A stretch of 64,000 nt of DNA from Topomyia yanbarensis (GCF_030247195.1 NC_080672.1:186695701-186759700); one strand, 5' to 3'. Shown: positions 10,977 through 22,315, numbered from the stretch's first letter. Numbers and translations: made by a program. Notes: generated from the letters alone by a model not told the origin.

Positions 10977-12170
10977 CCCTGTGTGTGTTTGTTTGTGTGT
11001 ATGTGTGTGTGCTTGTGTGTATGTGTGTGTGTGGGAGGAGGTATGTATCTATGTGCACTAATGTCATGTAATTATCTCAGCAACCGCTGAACCGATCTTA
11101 ACGAAATTAGTTTCAAATGAAAGGCCTAATGTTGCCATTTGACACTATTATTTTTGTTTTTCGTTAATTTTTACTTTCTGAGATCTGGATGATTTTGTTA
11201 AAACACAAAGGGTTTAAAGCAAATAACTTTCGATCAAAGCAATGCAGTAGTATTAGGTACACATAAATAGAAAGGTTGTAAAAACACCTTTCGAATAAGC
11301 TATAGATTGGCGGTTTTAGGAACACCGTGAAATCTGTTCACAAACAGCGAAGATATTAACCATTTTGTATTTTTATTGTTCGCTTACCAATTTCCACTAA
11401 CTCAAAATCACGGTGTTCCTAAAACCGTTATTAACAAAAAAATGACCATAAATTTGTCATACGGCATTCGAAAGATACAGTATCCAAGCATCTTGTCAGT
11501 GAATTTCAAAATGATCCATCGAGAGAATCGAGAGAAATTGCAATTTGAAGTTTTATAACACGTTTCATAAGGCTACCATCAAACACCCACGGGTTAGGTA
11601 CTATTTCTATAAACAAAAAATATTTGTATACTTATTTAGTACATGGCATTCGAAAGATATAGTAATCAAGTATATCCGCTGCAAGTTTGAAAATATTTCA
11701 TTGACGGAATTGAAATTTATAACGGTTTGGGTGTGGTATGCGGTCATAGATGGGTTTTCTACCAGACTTCAAGCGTGAATCCATGTTTGTCCATTGACTA
11801 TTTAGATCGCTTATACGGGTCGCGGTTTTTAAAGGAAAGCGATACCATTTAATTACATAAATATAATGTACAAAAGCTGTTATTTATACGGTAATATAAT
11901 GTGTAAATTAAAAAAAAATGGATAAAAGTTACTTCAAAAGGCGATATCTCAATGGTTTGTTGACCAATTATAATTATTTTTTCATTATTGAACAGGTAAA
12001 CGTTTCTTCGTTAATTTTCATTAAGAAGAATATAAAATAGATTCATCTACATCAATAAATATAATATAATTGATCTCAAATATATGTATTATCATTATTT
12101 AGTGAATATTTTTGTTTTAGAAATAGCGACATATCCATTTTTATATACTAGTTGATTGCAATTGCTGTAT
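10977..12170. repeat. Repeat T copy 2 and left arm of a large palindrome
   Basis: The first 800 bases match repeat T at 4688-5467. From about 11,402 onward the sequence is repeated in inverted orientation on the right: 11,402-11,845 pairs with 14,031-14,465, and 11,845-12,170 pairs with about 12,430-12,795. A 20-bp segment at 11,311-11,330 is an exact inverted copy of 11,408-11,427 and is absent from T copy 1. No gene is recognised. Confidence 0.75.
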
Positions 12171-12429
12171 AAACATCTGTCTGTCAAATTCTTATGATAA
12201 TTTCAATTCGACAATAAAACTGACAATAGTTAGAGATATAAGCAGATGAACTTGTACTAATAACATCCCCTTTGACCAGTTTTAACATCTGTCAGCCCAA
12301 CCAGCGAATCACGATTGTACAAAATTTCCAACAAAAACCGTATCATAACATAAATTGATCTAAATCAGCAAATACCTTCACATTTTTCAAATTTATGGTT
12401 TTATTTTTCCATGTAGTTTGCGTTCGTTG
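12171..12429. other. AT-rich spacer at the centre of the palindrome
   Basis: These 260 bases separate the two arms of the palindrome. They have no long reading frame, no recognisable transposase motif and no inverted counterpart in the window. Confidence 0.5.
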
Positions 12430-12799
12430 CATTCAACTAATGTATAGAAATTGATAGGTCGTCGTTTTGAATATAAAAATATTCACTAAATAGTGATAAT
12501 ACATATAGTTGAGGATAATTATGTTGTCTATTGTTTGAAGCAAGCAACTCTATGTTATATTCTTCTTGATGAAAATTAAAGATGAAACGTCTACTTGTTC
12601 AATAATGAAAAAATAATTAGAATCGGTCAACAAACCATTGAGATATGGCCTTTTGAAGTAAACATTCCGACTTTTATCCATTTTATTAATTTACACATTA
12701 TATTTAACGTTTGGTAGACAACCCTATTTTCATATTTTTTCAGTGCACCGTATAAATAACACCTTTTGTACATTATATTTAAGTAATTAAATGGTAAGG

Positions 12800-14019
12800 T
12801 CCAGTTTTGTCTTCACATCTCGCCCTGAGCAGAAGCAAAAAATCGTCCCGCGCAAGTGAAACAGTCAATTCTACCTAAAAATCAATCGGTGCTTATCACA
12901 CAAGCAGTCCATATAACAATAGCCTATACCTACCGTGCGATTTAGTGATGAGTGACGGTGCCCAGCAAAAAGCAACCCAGATACGGCCGAACTGTGTTGC
13001 CGTTGATTTTTCGAAATGCCCCGTAAGACCAGCCATTCGGGAAGTGGAACAGTTATTAAAAGTGCAGATGAAACTCAATCTGGATGAAGTGAAAACCCTA
13101 CAAATGCATCATATCAAACATTGCGTGCTGATTTCGTTCAATAACATTAACCAAGCTGAGTCATTCGCCTCGCGAAACAACATGCAACACACCGCCGAAT
13201 GCGGCAATGTTAAATATAGCATTCCCGTATACATCGAGAACGGCGCTGTAGAAGTTCGTGTCCATGATTTGGCTACGCGTACCCCTGACGGCGCGATTAA
13301 AAAATGCTTGCAAAATTACGGAGAAGTAGACTCCGTTACACATGAGACTTGGAGGAATTTTTTCCCGGGCATCCCTAACGGTGTTCGTGTGGTGAGAATG
13401 CGTGTGACCAAGCCAATTCCCTCATACATAACCGTCACAGCGTTAGGAAGTGACGATGTTCTCATTCATCAAACATCACTAGTCACGTACCCAGAGCAAA
13501 TTCCTACGTGCCAGTTCTGCACGAAGAAGCTGCACCTCGGAAAACCTTGCGTAGAAACTGTTAAGGAAAACTTAACCAATCCAACTGAAATCAGCCCAGA
13601 ACCATCTTATGCTAAACCACTAACAGCTGCAAAACCAACATCTTCGGATCAAGCGCCAACAACCAGCAACAACAACAACGAAACGAATGCCGAAAAATAC
13701 GAACATACAATGACGACCGATAAGAGTAAGACACAAACTGGAACATCTGACCGCGAGCAGCAGGAAAGTAGTACGGATGAGGACATGGACATGAACGACA
13801 ACGCAAAAGAAGACAAACGGATCGAACCTCAAATGGAAGTGGACAACACTGGCAATATTTCGCCCCCTAGAAAAAGGATCTCAACACGCAGCAGAAAGCT
13901 GCGTCTAAACGAGACAAAAAACTTAACATAGTTGTTTTTTTTATTTATTGTAAAAAACGAACAATCGGCCTCGTTGAGCTACCGCATTTGGGCCTAAATA
14001 AATTTAATAATTATAAAAA
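12800..14019 (+). mobile_element. ORF1-only LINE-type insertion (half-LINE)
   Basis: This 1.2-kb insertion is flanked by an 11-bp duplication (AAATGGTAAGG). It has a 148-bp leader, one intact ORF1-type gene, a short 3' UTR, AATAAA at 13,997-14,002 and an A-rich end. The last 50 bases before the tail (CGGCCTCGTTGAGCTACC and GCATTTGGGCCTAAATAAA) resemble the 3' end of the I-clade LINE V at 43,586-43,625 (CGGCCTCTTTAAGCTACA and the same GCATTTGGGCCTAAATAAA). There is no ORF2. The likely explanation is mobilisation in trans by a LINE that recognises that 3' end. Confidence 0.75.
12948..13931 (+). CDS. LINE ORF1-like RNA-binding (gag-type) protein
   Basis: An uninterrupted frame of 327 codons; I take the ATG at 12,948, since the in-frame GTG just before it is less likely. 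The first 200 residues form a domain with an RRM-like feel (CVLISFNNINQAESFASRNN near residues 48-67; an N-terminal basic stretch), followed by one CCHC knuckle of form CX2CX4HX4C (CQFCTKKLHLGKPC, about residue 190). The last 120 residues are low-complexity, polar and acidic (many N, T, E, D), ending in a basic patch with PPRKR and RSRK. LINE ORF1 proteins coat element RNA. It may be translated in its own right, since nothing interrupts it. Confidence 0.75.
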   Translation: MSDGAQQKATQIRPNCVAVDFSKCPVRPAIREVEQLLKVQMKLNLDEVKTLQMHHIKHCVLISFNNINQAESFASRNNMQHTAECGNVKYSIPVYIENGAVEVRVHDLATRTPDGAIKKCLQNYGEVDSVTHETWRNFFPGIPNGVRVVRMRVTKPIPSYITVTALGSDDVLIHQTSLVTYPEQIPTCQFCTKKLHLGKPCVETVKENLTNPTEISPEPSYAKPLTAAKPTSSDQAPTTSNNNNETNAEKYEHTMTTDKSKTQTGTSDREQQESSTDEDMDMNDNAKEDKRIEPQMEVDNTGNISPPRKRISTRSRKLRLNETKNLT

Positions 14020-14465
14020 AAATGGTAAGGTTTTCCTTTAAAAATCGCGACGGTTATAAACGATCTAAATTGTCAATGAACAAACATGGATTCACGCTTG
14101 AAGTCTGGTAGAAAACCCATCTATGACCGCATACCACATAAAAACCGTTCTAAATTTCAATTCCGTCAATGAAAAATTTTCAAACTTGCAGGGGATATAC
14201 TTGATTACTATATCTTTCGAATGCCATGTACTAAATAAGTAGACAAATAATCTTTGTTTATAGAGATATGACCAAATCCGTGGGTGTTTGCTGGTAGCCT
14301 TATGAAACGTATCATAAAACTTCAAATTGCAATTTCTCTCGATTTTCTCGATGGATCATTTCGAAATTCACTGAGAAAATGCTTGGATACTGTATCTTTC
14401 GAATGCTGTATGACAAATTTATGGTCATTTTTTGTTAATAACGGTTTTAGGAACACCGTGAAAAT

Positions 14466-16230
14466 GAGATCGTTATATACAAAGTATTGCTTTTCTGGTG
14501 TTTTAGGGTCAAAACTAAACCGATTTTGAATATCGGTGTATGAAAACACATCTGCGTTATTCAAGGAATTCGATTTCGAAAACATGAAATTTGTGAAATT
14601 GCTTAATAATTAATTATTTCTCAAAAATTAATACGCATTAATACTTCAAAGACAAAACAGCGTGTAAATTCACTTAAAAGTGAAAATTTGTCCAGAGTTG
14701 ATGTATTTATCCGTTGGATGAAGCATTGCGTTCAGTCGTGAGATAGACGTTGGATGTATATAAATACACAGATCATCAAGTACTCCGCCTAGTAGTGAGA
14801 AAATAGATTTTTAATATAATTCTTATTCATATTTTACTAGTAGCATCACCGAGAGCAACTGTGTTTTTGATTAACAAAATTCTAATGAAAGTTTATCTTC
14901 TTTTGCAGTTTTATGTTATACTAATGGCGTAAAAATTATCAGTTGCATTATGTATAATAGAGATGTAAATAATCAAAATTTCGCCCCATATACCAAAATA
15001 ATGTCGCAGCACTAACCATCATTTACCATTCCTCACTTGTCGCCCCTCTTTACCCCCGATCTCTCACCAATCGTGTTCATGGCAACTGTCACGACTCAGA
15101 TCTGATATTTCCAAATCCATTTCTAAGATGTGTCATAAGATCTTTGACTAATCTGATATATTTGTTAGTATCCAAGCTAATTTAATCTTGCGATATATTT
15201 GTTCAGGTTAAAGAAAACAAACCTATTTTTGTCTTCTGTTTCCCTATAAATAGTTTTCCAGTTTAGTGTACAATGAAGCCATTAGCGAAAACAAACTAAT
15301 TATTACATGCTACTCGAAAAAGAAAATATTTGGAGTCCTGGCAAAATTTGCAAAATATTTGTAATATGAGAAAACTATAACTAATTTATGTTCAAACCCT
15401 GCTTTCCCCTGAAGTTGGGGGGCTATTCCTTCGAAACGTTGCACTAAGGTGAGTCATATGACCAAAAACCGAAAACTACATCAACTCCAATTTAATTCAA
15501 TTCTATACTGAGCGTTTGTATATACTATAATTACGGAAATCCTTGGGTATTATAAACTGGGTAATATGTTTGTTTAAAGACAAAAATGTTGAAAAGAGAC
15601 ATCCCACGTGCACTTTTTTAAATTTTTCGCATGTCTACTAAATTTTAAATGAAATATATACTCAAATGTGTCATTTGAAAATTGAGAACAGCTGGTTTGG
15701 TATGATATTATTGAAAATTGTATTGGAATGCACTTGTATGAAAAAATAACTGATAAAATTTCAAACTTATCCACAAATTAGATCCCAGCCCTATGCTGAA
15801 AACGCTTCAGTTGAAGCACCAATGCCAGAATTATTACAGGCATTGTACAATTCAATAGACGTTTCGTTTGAGTGCTCCGTATTCTACACGAAAATTAGCG
15901 TGGATTACAATCACAGTTTATGCATTGGAGAGATAGTTGATATCAATGAATTTATGTCATATATATTACTGTGTAACTACAACTGATACTGAGTTGTACT
16001 GATACATTTACATTTTTATACATTTTTCATGATCAATGTGACTAAAAGCATATTTATTTGCGAAAAATACGACTTGTAACTTCAAGTACGTTCGTGTCTC
16101 AAAAGCAGTCCAGGGACACTTTCAATGGTCACTGGCTTTTCGATGAATTTAAAAATTTATTTTGATAGTTTGAGCCATTCCTTTGCCATGGTATTGTTTT
16201 GTGTAGGACTTATGAGTCGAGTCGTGTCGG
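14466..16230. repeat. Dispersed repeat, long copy (paralogue of 62,570-63,495)
   Basis: AT-rich non-coding DNA that matches 62,570-63,495 in the same orientation at both ends: 14,466-15,036 matches 62,570-63,249 (allowing for a SINE there), and 15,981-16,230 matches 63,250-63,495. The 944 bases 15,037-15,980 are absent from the other copy. Apart from this I see no gene: short frames only and no transposase motif. Confidence 0.75.
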
Positions 16231-16542
16231 ACTGATGTCCCAAAAGCACAACTTCCTCACTCAAAGTTAATCACACAACTGACGAATTTTTTTTTCTATT
16301 CGTTTAATTCTATCCATCGCTCCTGTATATTCTGCTCATTCTCGCGCCTTCAGCTTCATCTTTGTTTTTCTCCCTCTCTCTTCTCTCTGACTCAATCCCT
16401 ACATGGTTAAGGCTCCGATAATGGCAATTACAGACGAAATTTTTTTTTTATCAAATTTTGCTTCAGACTGTTTGTTTTCTGTATGTATATAACCTTCAAT
16501 ATTAAAAGTATGAATGGTGAGCCAAGAAAAAAAATCCAAGTC

Positions 16543-16803
16543 TGTAATTTATAAAAGATTGTAGATGCTGCTTGCATGACCTGAAAATAACTAAAAGACC
16601 TAAGGAGATAAAAAGGAAAACAAAATCCATATTGTCGAGAAGTCACTTTTCGGATCGATAGAAAGTGGAACGCACTCGTTTCCGTGGTCGTCTCAAACAC
16701 AACTAACTCTTTATTTCAAGATGCTTCTACAATACAAAGGTGCAGCTACGATAAGGTTGTTATAAAGGTGGGATTCAACTCTTAATCTTCGTCAGACATT
16801 ACA
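16543..16803 (-). repeat. Possible 3' LTR of gypsy element X
   Basis: On the minus strand a purine tract (GAAGAAAAAGAGGAA, 16,804-16,818) follows the end of X integrase and is followed at once by TGTAATG, as expected for a polypurine tract and LTR start. An AATAAA signal lies near 16,715. A matching terminal TGTAA on the plus strand at 16,543 would give an LTR of about 261 bp. With no second LTR in the window this end is a guess. Bases 16,231-16,542 contain pyrimidine-rich sequence and nothing I can name. Confidence 0.35.
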
Positions 16804-16821
16804 TTCCTCTTTTTCTTCACA

Positions 16822-19373
16822 CTACATTAATTTGTTAATTGTATAATCGTCAAGGTACGCAGGTCGTTTTATCTGTCGTCGTGATCCTAGACTAAATCCA
16901 TCAGTTGCATTCCCTAGAGTTGACGGTTGGCCACACGATTCTTCTTGAGCTCCTGAAACGTTCTCTGTCTCCTTTACGCCGACGGCTGATTGATGAGTTG
17001 GACAAAGCTTCTTTAGGTGGGCGACATTTCGATGAATGATTCTTTCAGATTCTTTTGATTTTAAAAGAACATCGGGGCTTTTCCGACCGGTTACGATATA
17101 TTCCTCAGGATCAAAAGTCGTTGATAGTTTGTTTTCTTTCTGAATGCGTTTAGTGACTACTGTATCACCTGGTGCAATCTCATGTGACCTAGCTCTGCGT
17201 CGTTTATCACTGTACTCCGCTTCTTTCATCTTCTTGATATGATCACGGTCTCGGACTTCTTCCAGAACGTATTCACCTTCATTAAACCAGGAAGTTTGTC
17301 TTTAAGTTTTCTGCCGAACAGCATACTTGACTGAGCCACACCAGTGGCCAATAGGGCGTAGTTTTCCTGTGATCGATCCCAAATTGTTCGCAGAAACTGT
17401 GAAATTAAGAGCTTATAAACTGAGCCGTTATCAGTTTTAATGGACTCCGGCATTCCAAATCGACAGAATGTTTCGTGTAGGGCTCGTACTGGCTGTGATT
17501 TGTTTCATTATAATCACCTCAGAGAAACGGCTGTAATAGTCGATAATTACGAGAAGATTATGTCTTGATGGTAATGGTTCCATTAAATCTAAAGCAAGAT
17601 CTGCCCATGGTTTTGATGGAAGTTTGGTACGAACCAATGGCTCTGGAGGATCGCAGGATGCTACCAGAGTACATGCTTTACACTTTTTTACATACTTCTC
17701 CTCTTTTTTGTCCATCTGTGGCCACCATACCTTCTGTCGTAGTCTTCTTTTCATGTTTACTATTCCTGGATGTGATTCGTGAGCTACCTCAATAAAACGG
17801 TCTCGTAAATTTTCCGGGATTATTATTCGATCCCCTCTCAAAAGTAAACCTTCGACTACCCACAGTTCTGAGCTGAACGGCTTAAACTCGTTGGCTTCCT
17901 CATTCCACTTTCCTGTTTCCAGACATTCTATAGCATTTTGAATGACTTTATCCTTCCGCATTTCTTCTTTTACTTCTTGAACGGTAACTGCCTTTGGAAA
18001 CCCAGTCAGTATCAGTTGATAAATAGGTATTTCAGCAGAACCTTTGAACTCCACAGGGTTTAAAACTGATAACCTCGATAGAGAATCCGCTAAGTTACTT
18101 GCTCCTGGCTCGTATACAACATCATAAGATTAACTTTGCAAACGCATAACCCAGCGTTCTATTCTTGCGCATGGTTTTGCTCGTTCTCTAAATAAAAAAT
18201 GTAGCGGTTTACAGTCGGTAATAAGTTTGAATCGTTTTCCAAGTAAGTATAATTGAAATCTGTCTACTGCCCAAACTAATGCCAAAGCTTCTCGTTCAGT
18301 TTGAAAGTATTTTCTTTCGGTATCCGTCAACGCCTTACTGGCAAAAGAGATTATTCTTTTTACGCCTTCCGAGTCTTGCTGTAATAGTACAGCTCCCAGA
18401 CCGGTTGGACTTGCATCTGCAATCACAATGCATAGATCATGTGGATCGTAATAGCCTAAAAACGGAGTGTCACACAATGCCGCTTTGATCTCTTCAAACG
18501 CTCGTTGGTGGTTAGTTTGCCATTTGAGCTTTTCACTTTTTTTGTTGGAATAAAACGCCCAACATAAGATACCAACCCAAGAAAACTCCTTAATTCACTG
18601 ATATTGCTTGGTTCACGAAAGGATCTTATTGCAGCCAATCTACTCTCTGTCGGTATGATTCCTTCGTTCGACAGCTCATGACCAAGAAATTCTAGTCGGG
18701 TTGCGTTGAAGACACATTTGTCTTCATTTAACATGATATTATACTGTTGCAGCCGAGTCATGAGTTGGGTCAGTCTGTCATTATGTTCTTGCTGAGTTCG
18801 CCCGGTTACTAATATGTCGTCTAAATATACTACGACTCCTTGCAGCCCCGCGACAATGCATTCCATTACTTTTTGGAACATTCCAAACATCAATCTTTTG
18901 AATCTATACATATAAATAATAATCGAATACAACAAATGCAATTTAGAAATAGTTGAAATGAAACAAGTAGGATAAACGAAAAACATGTTAGCAAATGCTA
19001 ATCTCTCTTTATTTATTACATATTTTAACTCATTTACCTAAATAGGCCTTGTTTTATGATGAAAGTAGTAATGCAACGAGAGCGCTGGGATATTTCGGCC
19101 TGGTGATATGCCTCTTTGATATCAAGTTTTGAAAAACGGGTTGCCCCCGTGATTCCCGCAAACAACTCTTCAACTATTGGTAACGGATGTGTCTCTCTAA
19201 CGACAGTTTGATTTGCCCTGCGCATGTCTACACAGAGGCGAATTTCTCCATTGTTCTTCAAGATAGGCACAATTGGTGATACCCATGCTGATGATTCATG
19301 TACGCGCTCGATTATGTCTTGATTCAACAAATTTTGAAGCTTCTCGGAAATTTTATCCTCCAAGGCAAATGAT
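16822..19373 (-). pseudogene. pol of gypsy element X (RT-RNase H-integrase), decayed
   Basis: Reading down the minus strand: RT start (about 19,363), an intron (see 18,904-19,037), the RT catalytic box YLDDIL (near 18,830), RNase H (18,477-18,130; IADASPTGLGAV, then TEREALA), integrase zinc-binding region and first Asp (18,054-17,437; HESHPG, then ALDLMEPLPS), second Asp in KTDNGS (17,440) and a C-terminal tail (17,229-16,822). Damage: a small deletion and frameshift after GRFIP near 18,545, a TAA stop at about 18,130, frameshifts near 17,445 and 17,230, and loss of the integrase Glu region. The order RT-RH-IN fixes it as Ty3/gypsy. Confidence 0.85.
18904..19037 (-). other. Spliceosomal intron inside RT of gypsy X
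   Basis: On the minus strand the RT frame runs into GTAAAT after TTTAG and resumes after TATGTATAG. Removing the 134 bases joins a phase-2 codon exactly and restores the usual run from the GLFR segment to RLMFG, which is continuous in gypsy RTs and in neighbouring element Y. The intron is AT-rich, contains stops, and 134 is not a multiple of three. A random insertion is less likely given the GT-AG ends and the exact frame. Confidence 0.75.
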
Positions 19374-19384
19374 GCTCGCCGGCA

Positions 19385-20241
19385 GGGTTGCCAAAATTAA
19401 ATCTGTATTTTTATCCTAAAAAATCTTCATCTGTATTTACTCTTCGAAAAATCTGTGTCGGTATCTGTAACGAATCAGTTGACTTGTTTAACATTTTGGT
19501 GGATTATCTATCGGAGATATTAATTCCTGTGGTTTAAATGAGTCAAGCAAGGACCTTTTCGCCATAAAAACACTACAATTCATTCTGATATTTTGCATCC
19601 AGAAACTTGAACTTTACCGATGTGCACAATGGAAAAATAATTTTCTTCTTCATTTAATGACTTTTGTTTATATATAATGCTACATACATTAAGTCGACCA
19701 ATGTAGCTGCCGAATTTTCGGACAAAAAATTGACAATTAACAAAGTCACAGAGCATTACAATTAACGTTTCCGGAAGTAGACTTCAGCCAGGCGTTTGCT
19801 GGGTGCTAACCTGAGTGTATTACAAACCTTTACCTTTCAGAATGAGCGACCACTCTCAAAAGTGAAGATTTTTTAATTAGGCTGTGCACGCGGACGAAGT
19901 CGACATAAATAATGTCTTTTACTGTGAACCGGGTTTACCAACACTGCCATTAAACTGTGAAGCAATGTTTGTCAACACGGCTGACAGTAAAAGTCATTTT
20001 TAAGTCGACTTCGTCAGCGTGCGCAGCCTATTTAGAGGGCTAAGCTGAGTGAGACACAGAGGAAGTATTACTGAAACTAAGAAAAAAAAATTTAAAATAG
20101 GTTTGGTAACATCACTTCTCAAAAATCTGTATATCTGTACATACATGCAAAAATCTGTATATCTGCACATACAGATTCTTGGTCTGAGAATGGCTGAAAA
20201 ATCTGTATAAATACAGATTATTCTATGTTTTTGGTAACCCC
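19385..20241. mobile_element. MITE-like insertion in X (GGGTTGCC / GGTAACCC ends)
   Basis: This splits the protease-RT junction of X. The ends are imperfect inverted repeats: GGGTTGCCAAAA on the left and the complement of TTTTTGGTAACCCC on the right. Inside are repeated CTGTATATCTGTA words near both ends. No transposase is present. A target duplication is not clear. The ends resemble those of the element at 52,468-53,788. Confidence 0.6.
19880..20028. mobile_element. Palindromic MITE, 149 bp, TA target
   Basis: It has terminal inverted repeats beginning GGCTGTGCACGC and GGCTGCGCACGC, extending through GACGAAGTCGAC and, more loosely, for about 50 bases on each side. It is flanked by TA at 19,878-19,879 and 20,029-20,030, as for Tc1/mariner-type targets. 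It lies inside the larger MITE-like insertion. Confidence 0.7.
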
Positions 20242-20801
20242 TTTATGTATCGGTTTAACAGTGGGGTCTATTGGTATTTCTACTAAAATGTCTCTTATCT
20301 TTGGAAAAGAAATATGCTCATTGATCGATGCTACATTATAGCCTATTTTTAAGACTTTAAATTGTTTAGCGGTTTCGTCTACAAGCAGACTTTGTTTTCC
20401 GTTCTGTGCTATATAAAATCTGGATTCCACCTTATTGTCACCTGCCTCTATTTCTGTCGTAAACATACCAATCATGTCCAGTGGGCGGTCCGAACCATAC
20501 GCCTTAAACGAACGATCAACTTGATTGTTGAACTTGACTTTTTCTCCAGTTTGTTGTAGTTTAGACCAGGTTTGGCGAACTATCAGATTTGCTGCCACGC
20601 CCGAATCTATTGTCATTAATATATCAGTCCCTCCTACTTTGAACCGAAATCGATTTTCTCCCATCACAAAACAAATGTCTTTATTGGATTCGTGAACCGA
20701 CCGATCCTCGTATGGAGTTTTTCGTTCGTTCAAATCGTAAACGGCTTTGATACGTTTTGACGACGCTGAATTTTCAATTGGTTCTTCATTTGGTCTCTTT
20801 G
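20218..20801 (-). pseudogene. Protease region of gypsy X (downstream of the Y insertion)
   Basis: An aspartic protease domain with the active-site motif TIDSGVAANL, followed by a typical retropepsin strand pattern and a segment leading to RT. The frame is in register with the zinc-knuckle part of gag at 27,936-28,126 once Y and one TGTAC copy are set aside. So X was an in-frame gag-protease here when Y inserted. The downstream end is cut by the MITE-like element. Confidence 0.75.
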
Positions 20802-20806
20802 TGTAC

Positions 20807-21038
20807 TGTGAATAGCCGAATATCAACCGAAAGAGAATCACCCAGAGTAATGTCGCTGCACTTCTTACCTCTACGCCGGTCGGTGATTGAAAGAGAAGAG
20901 GACACGCTTCCTACCTGAATCAACTTGTCGCAGTGATGCCAACCGTAGCGCTCACGATGAGTGTCAGTTCACAGGGTCACCAGCTGAATGTACGATTCGA
21001 TATACACTGAGAAATAAGAGCTCTTTCGAACCCACACA
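20807..21038 (-). repeat. 3' LTR of gypsy Y
   Basis: 232 bp, with the plus strand starting TGTGAATAGCC and ending CCCACACA. It matches 27,699-27,930 with no difference that I can see. On the minus strand it is preceded by a purine tract (GAGGAGAAGG, 21,043-21,052), the expected plus-strand primer. Confidence 0.92.
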
Positions 21039-21052
21039 TCTACCTTCTCCTC

Positions 21053-22315
21053 AAAAAAAAAACTTTCCTCTGTAAGTGAATAAGCTCGAATACTTCATTT
21101 ACACAGGAAACTTGCTCCATTTGTTTGGCATTTTCCTCGAACCTAAATAATCGTGTATGCCTGTACGAATAATTCACCTTGCCATTATACCCCTCGCTGA
21201 TGATTAGATCTTTTATTTGGAACAGCTCTATCGGAATTTTGCTGCAAAGCTCTATTACTTACTGCGACATCTACATACTAATGGCACAAGGCAGAGAGGA
21301 TGTTCATCAGGGAAGCCAGATATATTTTTTTCGATGTCTTTACACATCTGATTAAAAAAAAATGGCTTTGGCTTTAAGGACCAAAATCTCGGCATCATTG
21401 TTGCGTTTGAGTAAGAGTTCTGCCAGAAACCAACCAGATTTCCTGAGACACTAAATGGGTGTCTTCAAAATGTAAAGAATGTCTACTTGTTATTTCACAT
21501 GTCTTTACATATGGCATCCCCGCACATATTTTTCCGTAACTGTGGTCGAATCATTTGATTTGAAAACACACAAACCAATGACGAATAATGGACTTGGAGA
21601 GTGATAGATTTAATTTGGGAGCAATGATGGTATTTTTGTTGTTGTCAGACTTGAATTAAATATTGGGAAACTTCGCGAATGAGTGAACGGTGCTTCTGGG
21701 GTGATGTTCATAATCGACTTAGTATTGTGATTATCACTGGAAATTAGCAAAAATAGCGAAAAGACAAGATCGCGACAAGATTGCGAAACCGCCATTTTTA
21801 AGATTTAACCTTTTCAATTCTGCAATGTTACAAAAATATAATTTGAATTGATTCCGACGCATGCTAATCTTCGGTGAAAAGCACAATAATTGTTTGAATA
21901 TGGCATATTTAATCAATCAATAAAGGCATGTCAAATTTATTTTGAATGATAATTTGATCTCATTTTTAGGGAACTTTACGCTCTACGAGGTACATCTTGA
22001 ATCTTAATCTTGAAAATGCTTTCCTTTCAGTTTTTTTCATAAGCAATTGCTAACATTTACAAAAAAAATACTAGAATTGCATAAACCCTTAAAATTTTCT
22101 ACCAATGCGACAGTTTCTATGCAAATTAATATCGCAATGCATGCCGCGCCCTCTGTGTGTGTGTTCTGTGCAAAAAAAACGCCAATGAAAGAGAATAAAG
22201 TAAATAAAGTGACAAAGCGGCTGTCAACAAATTTTGTTATACATTTTTATTTGAAATTTGTTGTACACAAGTGCCTTATCCTTTTGATTTGAGCAGCGCC
22301 TGAGTTTTTTAAGTA
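21053..22315 (-). other. Non-coding 3' region of gypsy Y
   Basis: 1.26 kb between the integrase stop and the polypurine tract. Some gypsy elements carry an env gene here. I see only short frames, with no signal peptide, membrane segment or cleavage motif of an env. It is probably 3' UTR or the remains of a lost gene. Confidence 0.5.

Larger units (their letters stand above)
12430..14465. repeat. Right arm of the palindrome, split by an insertion
   Basis: The parts 12,430-12,799 and 14,031-14,465 together are the inverted counterpart of about 11,402-12,170. The split point carries AAATGGTAAGG at 12,789-12,799 and again at 14,020-14,030. The left arm reads across the equivalent point without interruption (around 11,840-11,850). 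This shows that the sequence between the two words is a later insertion. Confidence 0.8.

Noticed and set aside
14092..14325. 77-codon frame found three times (5234-5467, 11,545-11,778 and here)
   Set aside because: These are copies of the T repeat and its inverted arm; no motif, and the frame is explained by recent copying.
21053..22315. env gene in gypsy Y
   Set aside because: No long frame, signal peptide, membrane segment or furin-type site could be found.
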